A DNA stretch of 64,000 nt from Atriophallophorus winterbourni (lineage: Eukaryota > Platyhelminthes > Trematoda > Plagiorchiida > Microphallidae), in contig JACCGJ010003248.1 in assembly GCA_013407085.1 (NCBI GenBank), positions 1-64,000 of the forward strand. The letters run 5' to 3'. Positions 24,901 to 33,300 of this stretch are shown here, in pieces. Each line of letters begins with the position of its first letter. Within the stretch, counting starts at the first letter, position 1. The position numbers and the translations under genes were made by a program. Under the pieces are notes generated by a model. That model had not been told where the DNA came from, did not search any database, and saw only the letters and a list, made by a program, of their open reading frames with translations.

Positions 24901-27900
24901 TTGAGTCTATCGATGAGCTGCTTACAAGGAGACACCCTATTAGCTCGGTTTATCCAAGTGTAGCCAATCGTTCGAATGCTGCTGGATCTCGCACGCATAT
25001 TCAGGATACCGATTTGGGCATTTCACCAAACCTTTGGCTAAAAGTCTGTCCTGGTACTGGTATGTTATAAATCGAAACAAGAGCCAGGCAAGTGCTGCAA
25101 TCATAGACCGAGTTCATCGGACCTCCGCCTGTTGACCTTTCTGATGCGATTGCCTCTGCTTTTACTAGAAAGACATCGCCCTGTACGTCACAATGCGTTA
25201 TGAAATCACGCAAACCTTCTAACCAAGCCACAGTCTACTCAGTGCGGTGGACAGTGAATCTTGCATCATCCTACACTAACTTTTAGTTCCCGCAAACGGT
25301 TTATGAACATTGTTACATCATTGCATTCATTTACATCTCATGGTAATGTTCTCTTTTCTGTTTCCTCAGGGTTCTAAACCAGATAATGATCAAAACGCGG
25401 TTGACACAGATGACGAACGTCTCATATCGTTGGGGTTGAAACCGCGTTTTATCGATTGTCCAGAAGATGCTGAATTCCGTGAAGCACTCGATCGCATCAC
25501 GGCCGAAGCTCTTTTATCCTCGGGTGTTTCAGGCTCAACTGTTAGCGCTACCCCTGTTGTTGTCGGTGGTTCAGCCGATGTGACAATTCGTCCCCCCGTG
25601 ACTCCGGTTCTACCATCTCCCGACACGCTACAGTTGGTCGCCACGCGGTCAAAACCTGTTGGTCAATCAGGTGCGGTTGTTGGGAAGGAAATGAGCAGTT
25701 CAACGGCCACGGTAATTTCAAAATCTGATGACGAAAATCATCATCCGCCTTCGTCAATTACTACTGGTCCAGGGGAGCAAGCAGTACGTCTCTTTGTTCT
25801 AGCTTCCAAATTTCACCCCGGTCCACATCATTTTGGTTAAATTACGAAGTTTATTCTGGTAACTGCTGTTAACTTCACGGTTCTCCGTTTATGTAAAGTC
25901 TATCAGACTGTCATATTTTGCCCGACATTAGATTTGTGATTTTGTACATACATCTATCACGTCCATCTCGCGTACATTTGCCTTAATTCATTATTCGCAT
26001 TAGCTAGAATATCATCATTATGCACAGTCTGTTAGATTTTGTTCTTACAAGGTACCACGATGTTCTCCGTGTCTATTCAGGGTCTAAGTAATTAGAGACT
26101 ACAGTAGATCGATATGATTGGCATTCGACCAAAGTCTATTTTGGACGGCATGCTTTGTCACGCTGTACCATTGAAGACTCGTCCCTAAGTGTTGTGCGGC
26201 TAACACCGTGCTAAATTGATTGGCCAGAGGTAGTGAGCTGCATGCTGAAACATGCTGGAGTCCCACTACCATTTCTATTCTATTTTCTCTCTCATATCTG
26301 TCTAGGCCTGGGCAACCTGACAGTGTAGTCTGTGACTGCACGGCACTTTGCCTTGATGAGGCTTGTGCTTTTATTCATTCATCCATTCAAGGATTCTATG
26401 ATTAAAATTATGTCTTAAGCGTACTCCTCATATACCTAAACGAAAAGTCCAATGTTTTGAATGAGCTTTAATATGTATGAAATTACAAAGTTTGGGTGGT
26501 CAACTTGCCGCCAACGAGATGTATGCCACGTTGATCTGAGATGCTGTCATGTAACCAGTGCTCGGTAAAAAAAATGCCGATGAGATTATGGTCTGCTCTC
26601 GGTCACAATTCACTACCAATGACAATCAATTCAACAGTATTGCTTTTGTATTACACTGAGACAGCGTAGTAAAGCGCCTTCGGTGTATTATCTATTTGAA
26701 ACGAATATGTGGCCAGAGCCTTTTTTGCACACGACTTTCTTCTTGTTATGCAGAACACGGTAGCGTTCAGCTTGATCACCCGTCGCGGCAATCGTCCACA
26801 CCTAGTACCTTTGGCGGTACCAGAGACTGTCCAGTTTGCTGCAAGATATATTCAAGCGGAAGCTGCTGAACGCGAAGAGAAAGCTCGCATGAAGCAGTTG
26901 GTGTTGGAGATGCACGAGGCGCAAAAGGATGAGGAAATGGAATGGGGTGAGTGTGTGATGGTTGTTTTTATTTATATTTTCGAAAATTCAGACCGAGGTT
27001 CATAATAAGGTTGCGATGACGTACGTGAGGGACTTTCATGTCAGTTCTAACCTTTCTCGTTTTTTTCTGTAAAAGAGGAAGTTGCCGTATTGGTTGGTAT
27101 CGAAGTGTTTGAATATTACTTATGCGCGTTTAATCTTTATCACGCCATCTACCACTTGGCTGTCTTTTTCCTCAAATAGCTGTATTGATTAGATTCAAGT
27201 GGGCACTTGCGAATGCCGGAACCCTGTGAACGTGTACATTGGCATCTGCGTTTTGGCTTTGCAAGATTTTCTTGTTTTTTTTACACAAATTCCGTTCTCG
27301 AATTATTACTCTCCCCTACACGCAACACCTCGCCAAATCGATTGCCACTTATAATGTGTCACATGCTAGATTTTCGTCACCATCATTCTTTTTTTCTATC
27401 TCTACCGTCGCAAACCGGATTTTGATTTCCGATAAACAGATACAAAAAAATGTTCCCCATTATTATCAGATAGGAATCGCCAAATCATAAAGCTTCTCAG
27501 GGCAGTGTCGACCAGTCGCGGCGTGCACTTTGTGAAACCATCAAGTTTAAGGTGCTTGAAGAAATCTAAGACCAAGCGAATGCATGGGGCCTGTTTCAGT
27601 TAAACAAATTTATCACTCCATCCAACCTACGCTTTCTTCATTCTGGCGAATCAATAAGACGGGTCAGCTGACCACCGCTAATAAGTTCCGTTCTGCCAAC
27701 TGCTGTCATAATTATTATTCGGCAGGCCTGCACCACCATCATCACGACACATTTGGCAATTGCTATCACCATTTACTTTCTGCAATGTTCTCGTTTTACT
27801 CAAGGTCACCTGGGCAGCCAGGATGCATTGCTCGCTCATCAATTTCCGCTGAATGCCAACCGTGACCGCTGGGTAAAGTACAATCACCCGAAAGGAGTTC

Positions 27901-27935
27901 CTGATGCAGACGCGGTTTTCGGGGGACCTGGGTAA
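8176..27935 (+). CDS. UPF2: UPF2, nonsense-mediated mRNA decay scaffold (spliced, about 20 exons)
   Basis: UPF2 is a cytoplasmic scaffold joining UPF1 to UPF3 in nonsense-mediated mRNA decay. Coding exons: 8176-8208 plus 8245-8406 (or one exon 8176-8406), 8461-8670, 8706-8920, 10221-10537, 10607-10650, 10685-10774, 11754-11835, 13445-13579, 14110-14201, 14279-14531, 16731-17008, 17095-17223, 18395-18556, 20388-20526, 21942-22081, 22199-22676, 23942-24192, 25370-25783, 26754-26946 and 27805-27935. All join GT to AG with matching phase. The sum is 3948 nt, giving 1315 aa, close to the animal length of about 1270. Order: MIF4G-1, acidic linker, MIF4G-2, MIF4G-3, Asp-rich tract, UPF1-binding region. 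The ATG at 8176 is the first in-frame ATG after a strong acceptor (8154-8155), leaving a 20-nt leader. That acceptor could receive a 5' UTR exon or a spliced leader. An earlier coding start cannot be excluded. Confidence 0.95.
8921..10220. other. UPF2 intron 3 containing an antisense CR1-like fragment
   Basis: The intron between exons 3 and 4. The part 8921-9490 shows no recognised element. The part 9500-10145 is an antisense LINE fragment, listed separately. Donor GTAAAA, acceptor TTCTAG. Confidence 0.8.
9500..10145 (-). pseudogene. CR1-like LINE reverse transcriptase 3' fragment, antisense in UPF2 intron 3
   Basis: Read on the - strand, the pieces are QKDLDAVYNWSLKNKLPF (about 10046-9990), then DKNLGVWI and RVSYLLKRVFGTFSP, then NTYLRPVIEYAMKSW (about 9740-9700). 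This is the thumb and post-reverse-transcriptase region of a CR1/Jockey-type LINE. At least one frameshift lies near 9870 and the catalytic core is absent. It is a 5'-truncated dead copy. Confidence 0.8.
11309..11540 (+). mobile_element. Near full-length SINE copy in a UPF2 intron
   Basis: Landmarks in order: GTGCAATCGTACATC, GTGTGGCTAACACCGTGCT, GTAGTGAGCTGCATGCTGAA, ACTGGACTCACC, CTGTCTAGGTCTGG, CCTGACAGTATCTTA, TAGGCTTGTAC, then an (AC)n end. All landmarks of the 230-bp family are present with scattered substitutions. Confidence 0.8.
11754..22676 (+). CDS. UPF2: UPF2 central block: MIF4G-2 and MIF4G-3
   Basis: Residues about 358-986. Exons 7 and 8 are an acidic spacer. Exon 9 carries FLTQLPNCVNRDLID. 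Exon 10 carries AIDFCLNLN, LLPFYARLVASL and KRDQINLESK. Exon 11 carries NIEMACALLDTCGRFLYR and IENSYYYCNPPP, among the most conserved parts of UPF2. Exon 13 has NCVASVLSGL and VVDNVIEDIR. Exon 14 has RRITMVKYLGLLYGY. Exon 15 has FDPPDSLFRIVLICTLLET. The third MIF4G fold binds UPF3 in characterised UPF2 proteins. Exon 16 is long (478 nt) and ends in a charged tail. Introns here run from 77 nt to several kb and hold most of the LINE and SINE debris. Confidence 0.95.
12395..12475 (+). mobile_element. LINE 3'-tail fragment ending in (GAT/AAT)n
   Basis: CAGTTAAGCGCTCG, GCTACCGGTGTAATGCTGTCC and then ATGATGATGATAATAATAATG match the 3' end of the LINE family also seen at 18085-18135 and 59450-59517. 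Only the last 80 bp or so is present. Confidence 0.6.
12868..12938. repeat. (TA)n microsatellite
   Basis: An almost pure alternation of T and A, broken by two or three single-base interruptions. It lies in a large UPF2 intron. A second (TA)n tract lies at 46270-46304. Confidence 0.9.
13058..13262 (-). mobile_element. SINE copy, reverse orientation, in a UPF2 intron
   Basis: On the + strand: GTGTGGGTTAAGATACTGCCAGG, CATAGACAGATACGAG, CCCCAGCGTGTTTC, GTAGCTCAGCACAGGTGG and ACGATTCCACATCC. This is the reverse complement of the SINE, without its 3' tail. It lies about 180 bp before exon 8. Confidence 0.7.
14532..16730. other. UPF2 intron 10, no recognised element
   Basis: A 2.2-kb intron with a GTAAGA donor and TTACAG acceptor. 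Short open frames at 15573-15836 (+) and 15998-16327 (-) have no family signal. A small (AAAT)n run occurs near 16372-16389. The GC-richer block at 14940-15170 looks unlike its surroundings and may be an old repeat, but I cannot name it. Confidence 0.6.
17300..18135 (+). pseudogene. RTE-like LINE remnant with internal deletion, in a UPF2 intron
   Basis: Weak reverse transcriptase traces remain: PVFKK near 17400, VDHIFRHRQ near 17560, and a degraded equivalent of FLDIRAAFDSVDRN near 17610-17655. From about 17870 the sequence jumps to the 3' region (CCGCAAGGAAGCTGTCGTGCTGATG, ACTCGTTCACCAAACTTGA) and ends in a (GATGAC)n tail near 18130. The same 3' region recurs at 53970-54290 and 59210-59517, so this is a distinct LINE family from that at 4085-6916. 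Confidence 0.65.
19240..19420 (+). mobile_element. LINE 3' fragment, same family as 60930-61600, opposite strand
   Basis: GTGCAACTGACGCC, CCGAGTTCTGCCTATCGT, GAGAGATTGCTCC and CATCCATGGTGGACATCGACCG are the reverse complement of the segment at about 60935-61075. That segment follows the C-terminal coding part of a LINE on the - strand, so this is probably a truncated 3' UTR piece. Confidence 0.65.
19465..19645 (+). mobile_element. RTE-like LINE 3' tail copy
   Basis: AACTACAAAGAACAAGCTGC, TTGCATATTCCGC, TATCTGCTTTTCCTGC, GTCTGGCTCGAGACTTGTGC and CATGATGATGATG match the 186-bp block at 4787-4972. It lies directly behind the fragment at 19240-19420, so two LINE pieces are stacked here. Confidence 0.8.
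20045..20225 (-). mobile_element. SINE copy (-) split by a truncated SINE copy (+)
   Basis: The outer copy runs on the - strand (AACCTGATCCAGGC at the left, CCAAAGTACTGCCAGG at the right). At 20097-20189 a 93-bp + strand SINE 3' end is inserted. The direct repeat CACTTGGGCC (20087-20096 and 20190-20199) brackets it and belongs to the outer copy, so it is a 10-bp target-site duplication. The inner copy ends in (CATA)n. Confidence 0.85.
21140..21700 (-). pseudogene. CR1-like LINE 3' coding fragment, antisense in UPF2 intron 14
   Basis: A single open - strand frame of about 174 codons (21696-21172) shows the post-reverse-transcriptase pattern DNLNWTKHV, then RSLSVPLKVIQHFVFSCIIPHLLYA and SFVPYLARYM. 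The open frame suggests a fairly recent insertion. No catalytic motifs are present, so this is a 5'-truncated copy. Confidence 0.7.
21765..21815 (+). mobile_element. SINE 3'-end fragment
   Basis: GACTGCAGCACTTTGCCTGG, ATCCGGCTTGTGC and TTTCATACATAC are the last 50 bp or so of the SINE. The fragment adjoins the CR1-like copy. Confidence 0.7.
22930..23850. repeat. Copy of the hammerhead-associated repeat, with a half hammerhead
   Basis: Two parts are seen inside UPF2 intron 16. At about 22940-23150, on the - strand, there is a segment related to the repeat at 47340-47480 (shared RTICN reading). At 23651-23850 (+) there is the 3' half of the hammerhead unit: GCGAAACTCGAGTC, then CAGTGCTTCC, ATTATGGACC and a following segment shared with 52040-52140 (AACAACATATTCTCCAAA). 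The 5' catalytic CTGATGA strand is missing, so this copy cannot cleave. Confidence 0.65.
23942..27935 (+). CDS. UPF2: UPF2 C-terminal block: Asp-rich tract and UPF1-binding region
   Basis: Residues about 987-1315. Exon 17 encodes a run of Asp/Glu (8 consecutive Asp) from GAT/GAC codons. Exon 18 has LKPRFIDCPEDAEFREALDR, matching the helix that contacts the UPF1 CH domain in other animals, then a low-complexity Ser/Pro/Val tail. Exon 19 has FSLITRRGNRP and QAEAAEREEKARMKQL, the second UPF1-contact element. The last exon ends NHPKGVPDADAVF..., the conserved C-terminus, and stops with TAA at 27933-27935. The vertebrate protein ends in Arg residues; here it ends GGPG. Confidence 0.93.
24318..24412 (+). 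mobile_element. SINE 3'-half fragment
   Basis: GGCTTGGGCAACCTGACAG, TATCTTAGCCCACGTGCAG, GCACTTTGCCTGGATCAGG and CTTGTGCTTTCA. The tail is a short (CCATA)n run. Confidence 0.8.
26175..26388 (+). mobile_element. SINE copy in a UPF2 intron
   Basis: GTGTTGTGCGGCTAACACCG, TTGATTGGCCAGAGGTAGTG, GCATGCTGAAACATGCTGG, AGTCCCACTACCATTTC, TGTCTAGGCCTGGGCAACC, GACTGCACGGCACTTTGCC and GAGGCTTGTGC, ending in (ATTC)n. A few internal bases are missing between the CTGACAG and GACTGC blocks. Confidence 0.8.
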
Positions 27936-28286
27936 GAATGATAGTTGGTTCCATGTGCGCTGGCTCGCTTACTTTTTTATTGATGACAGCAATGAGTGGT
28001 GTCTGCCATTTCCATTCCGACTAATTCTTTCGTTTTCTTTTCATGTAGCCAACGTCGCTGAATCGATACTTTTACACGTGTTTATGATTGCACAACTACC
28101 GGTTGGATTAAATGCGAGCCAAGTGGAACTCCGCATCGTCTGTGCTCATGTGGAGCCGCCAGCAAACGGTGAACCGCACTTGATGGATATGTGGAGATTC
28201 TTCAATTATTGCATAGTTTCGTGTTTTAAATGTTATTCTTCATTGTTCTTTGCAACTTTCCTTTGTAACTCGTCACTTCTACGGCA

Positions 28287-28292
28287 AATAAA
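28287..28292 (+). terminator. Candidate UPF2 polyadenylation signal
   Basis: The first AATAAA after the UPF2 stop codon that I could find lies about 350 nt downstream. Another lies at 28443-28448. Position is the only support. Confidence 0.35.
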
Positions 28293-28949
28293 GCTTAATA
28301 CTTACGGGTTGTATTGCTTTTTCACTTCTGCTAAAATCGTTACATGTAACAATATACACTTAGCCCGGATTATCACTATTTGAACGTAGTAATTCATTTT
28401 CGGTCAGGCTGATAATAATAATAATACCACAAGTGGTGGCCTAAATAAATCAGTCGTCTAGCTGAACATTTAAGCGCCGTGGATCTAGCTATTCTGGTTT
28501 ACATAATAGTGATCAACATTGTGGGTTCATGTGCTTCTTAGCAGGATTTTGGAATGGAATCGGGTGTAAACTGATCTGTTTTGCGTTCGCACATTCTATA
28601 GCCTGTGGCCTTTTTTCCGTTCGTCTTTAGAGATTACTTACTTAGGTAACCTAGTAGTCTTAAAATTAACTAGATGGAGGTATGACACATGCAAGTGCCT
28701 CATCCTTCGCTTTGGGTGAAAGGCATTTCATTCAAATTCTCTGAGCTTTTGGGCTTACCACTCAATAGAAATTTTGGGTTAAAATACCGTTGGAAAAGGC
28801 AGCTTAGTATGCTACAGACCTTTGTGGATATATGGCGAATTCAGACCCCCACTCAGAACACAGAAACGTTTTATGGTAGAAAAAGCATTAAGCTTACCAA
28901 TAGCTACAGGATGACGATGTATAGATATAAAATCCTCCCAAAATAATAG

Positions 28950-30130
28950 GGAGAGATATACCGCATGGTTTGTCACGTACTCGTCGACTTTTGAAGCGAA
29001 ACCTTAACTGATTCCGAGCGTATGATTTCTTCCGGCAAGATGTTCCAAGTGAAACCAATTTTGACCGAGAAATAATTACGACGAATATCCGATGGAAAAT
29101 GAGGAATGCTTAAAGCCTTTGAATGTTTTCCTGTTCGAGTAAGGTCATTCGGCTTAAGTATGTGTTTTAGTGGATAATTTTTGGTGTGCTTAAGTTAAAA
29201 TTCCAACAAGGGGTCATCCCGTATCCGTCGTTGGGTAAAATCATGTAGACTTGGAAAGGCATATTACTGTGACCACAACTTTGTCGCACGATGATAAATC
29301 CTGTCAAGTAGTTCAATCTCATTCCTCAGCCATGGTGCCCAGACTTGGATCAAAGATTTCATAACAGGGCATACATGCAATTGATTAACTGTGGTAAGGT
29401 TTCGGGCGTGAAAATTCTGAATAACATTTTTAGCAGAACCGAGATACAGCAGGACTTATTATACAGTATTCTGCAATGATGTTCGGGATTGAGGTTACAC
29501 GACACCTAGATCTTTTTCTATGGTGGTCTCGTCTATAACTTGAGTGTCAAGCTGATACGTGTGACGCAGGGATTTTCCAAGCTATAATGCCATACAGTCA
29601 TTAGGAGACCTAACACGTTTCCATGTTTTAATATCATCGGCAAACAGTATCAAGTTAAACCGATTATCCTCCACCAAGACCGAGCATTGTGGATCTCCAC
29701 TTGTGGCGTCTATTTTTCTAGAGGGTGCTGCAACACTAGCTTGGAGTGTAAGATAGTCTGTTATCTAATTCAGCAACATTCCCGTTATTCTATAAGCTTC
29801 GAGCCTTTTGAGTAAAACGCCATGGTTGACTTTATCGAAAGCTTTGGAAATATCACAAGTAACAAGTATGTGCAGCATCACCTTCGTCTAGTGCCTTCGT
29901 CCAAACCTCGAACGTTGTAAGAGGATTAGATAAACGGCAACGATTCCTCGAAAACCGTGTTGTACTGCGGTCAAAATATTTTGGTTTTCAAAATGTTTTC
30001 TTATGCGCGCAGTCAGAATGCGCTCCATTAATTTAGAGATTACCGGATGTAGTGTTACCGGTCTATAGTTTGCTTCATCTGTAACCCATTGGAAACGTTT
30101 GGCTAGTTCACCAACGAATGTCTACCGAAA
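28950..30130 (-). pseudogene. CR1-like LINE remnant between UPF2 and GTF2B
   Basis: On the - strand from about 30095 I read NYRPVTLHPVISKLMERIL, then ENQNILTAVQHGFRGNRC, a damaged YFQSFR (from the D-x-S-K-A-F-D region), a broken YADD region near 29640, and post-reverse-transcriptase sequence to about 28960. Many stops and frameshifts are present. It fills half of the 2.4 kb between the two convergent gene ends. Confidence 0.8.
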
Positions 30131-30329
30131 ATTCAGGAAAAAATTAACTGCGTTTCAAAATTGTCCGTTTAATAGCGCTGCAAAAAATGGATATCCCCTT
30201 CAATTTATAGAATAAACACTGGTTTTGAATAAATTTTCTCTGAAACGAAACTTGCTTCTTACATGGACATCGGTCGATCGATGGAAATGTAGAAAGTGAT
30301 TGTGAAAGCTGTAAAGACAAGATTGTGTT

Positions 30330-33300
30330 TTACAAAGGCAACGATCGGATGTGAGGCTTCACGTCGTCGGGAAAGAGTTCGTTGGCGCGGACGTGCATCG
30401 CCCGATAAGTGCAGGTTATGGTGGCTTCCGCGCAGCCAGCAACCTCGCCGATTTCTGGAAGAGCCAAGGGAATAGACATAAATGGCCATGCAAGAAACCA
30501 TAATATTTAATAAAGTACTTCTGGACTAAAATCACACCAGGTTTTGAGGCAACAACCATTGTCATGCTAGTGCTCATCACCCCTTCCGGCTTTTACTACT
30601 CGAACATAACTAATGGGGTCAGATTCCGTAAGTACCGCGCTTGGCATTTAACATAAATGATCCGCAGTGTCGTTCAGTAGGACACGAGCAAACTTCCTTG
30701 TTTCATTCATGTTCCGAGAACTGATTGTCCTTTTAACATTGGCCAGGTCGAAATACAATGGTCTGACTTGTTTCGAACTCGTTGACTTGAAATGACCTGA
30801 CGCAATGATTTCCGGCCTCTCCCCAACCCCCCACTCGCTACACTGGGGCCGTGACCAAACAAAGAACATGTGGTGGCCAATCCCATTTGTCGATCGTGAG
30901 GTGTGAATGGCCACAAACGAGCTGCCTGACATCCCTGACTGAACTTTTAGAAGGGAGGGTGAATGTGCGAGGTGCATTAGCGATGAGCGCTAATCACGAA
31001 CTTTTGAATGATACGCAGAGCTCTACCCTCTGACACAACACAAGAAGCGTCGAAAAGATCGAACTCGTAATATTTCGGATTGATTGCATTAGAACGGTTT
31101 AAGCGACAATATTTGTGGAAGTACGAGAAGATGGACAACGTCAGCCGCAATCGAACGATATGCAAACCGTCAATGTCGGTCAAACGAGCACTGTGTGGCG
31201 AGGGCTTGAATTGTACCGGTTGGTACGAAATCGACTGACAAATCAGATCGAAGTGACAACCGGAACAGACATGTTGATGATGTGATAGTTTGTTTGCCTA
31301 TATGCGATAAGCATGTTTCATTATTTGTTTCGTGCGTAATAAACGCTTTTAACCAATCGGCTTCTCTTGTGTTGTGGGATTCGTGAGTGAACGCGATTAG
31401 CGTTGGGCAGGTTGACCTCAGGGATGAAGTGAGACACAATCAATGTGCGTCCGTGCAACGCGGGGGTTTACGTGGTTATTGATGAACCGAAATGTAACAA
31501 CTAACCAGATATGCGCCAGCTGTGACTCGTTGACTGAAATTGCCTGACGCAATCATTCCCGGCTTCTCTCCCCCCACTCGCTAAAATATGAATTTATCTC
31601 CGCAGTCGCGTGTCTGCAAAGCAACGTTTTCTGTTTCCTTAAGCGCGACACTGGTATTTGCTAATCGGATGCGAGATTTGGAAAAATAATCGCTAATTCT
31701 TCAATAATAAATTATTAATCGTGAATGAATGTCACACGCAACTAGTTTCTTATAATTCCAATGGATGGACGAATGTTTTTACTCATGAGAGCCGTCCTCG
31801 TCCGTGACGCGAAGCCTATCCTTTTGGTTTGGACTTGGCGCGTGATGAATCCTGACGGATACAACGAAGCGAAACAAAATGCTCACAAATCGTTTAGCGC
31901 ATTCAGTGTGGCTTTCCTAGGTTCATCAATAAACTATCGTGTAATTTTCCGTTTCATTGCCATAGAACCTGGATTTATCTTTGCCTTCCACAACACTAAG
32001 CGATGGTATGCTTTCACTCTCTAAGCTGCCGCGGCTAAACTAGGTGTGAGCTTATTCGGGAATCCGTTGATTCGCCGCACGAATGGTAAACCATTATTAA
32101 GTGCGCCCGTGGCTCACTTAGATATCTCAGTGTCAGATGTGATGGTGAGTGGTCGGACTACAATTATTATTCACGAGATTATCAGTTCAAGTGCGAGCAG
32201 TTGAATATAAGATGGAAAGTGGCGCAAAAGTGATTTGAATAACTCACCCCGTTTCTCTTTCTGAAAGCCAAGTGCATAAGCAGCCATGTATATTGCAGCG
32301 GCTGCCACGGAGACAGGACTGCGACCAGCCACCAAATTTAGATTCAACGCCCGCCGCGCCACAACCTTGGCAACCCGCTGGACGGTGATATTCAAGTTCA
32401 GATTTCCACAGAAACGTGACATGAAGTCTTCCACCGTGACCGATTGCACATTGGTTTCCAAAATTGTGAGTATTTTCTTAAACACCTTTCCGATTTCTTT
32501 TTTAGAAACGCGGGAAACAGCGCACACCTCTGAAATAATCAATAGGAGGAGAAGGTTTACAGCAGTGCAGCAAACTGAAAACACGAAATGTTATGATGTT
32601 CACATCCCTCGCACTCAGCACAACCGGTTTCTTGTTGTTTGTCGACATCAAATGACAACAATAAGATTAGATGTAGGGGCTTTGAAACTTAGACTTTGAA
32701 ACAACTGGCAACACAATTTTGCATTAAAAAATATTCCTCGGTATGTGTAATCACTAATTTAGACAGCGTATATTCACGTTGACCCGGAATCCTTGAGGTA
32801 CTTTGTTTAATCACAAGCTTTCCTTTGGTAAACCTATAAAGGGGTTAAAAACAAAGCCCACATTATAATATCCAGCAGTGGTAATGCGAGTGCATAGCTA
32901 CATCGCATTTGTAAAGTTCAAAACGCGAGAGATAACATTCGCTTAGCTTACAAACAGCATTTTCGATTTCCTATCCACAAATCATATGTAGAAAGGCTTG
33001 AACAAGGCGTCAGTACACGCGTGATTCGTTGTCACTGTTCGATCGTCCAGACACTGACCCGAGATTAGATCCACAATTCAAATTCTCGTCAAGAAACCAA
33101 AGATTCGCTTCATATTGTTCTATCAGTTTTAAGCGGGTATATAACGGCTTACTTTTCACACACGAAACCATGTTACATCGAACATAATCACCATGTGATC
33201 TGAAATACTGTCAGGTTGTGAAGGCATACAGAACAAAAGGACTTGGACGGGATCTTGGATGCATCCTATCACCGGTGCCAAACAAAATTTGCGCAGTATT

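Noticed and set aside
28689..28946. 85-codon + strand open frame after UPF2
   Set aside because: It overlaps the start of an antisense LINE remnant and shows no family signal.
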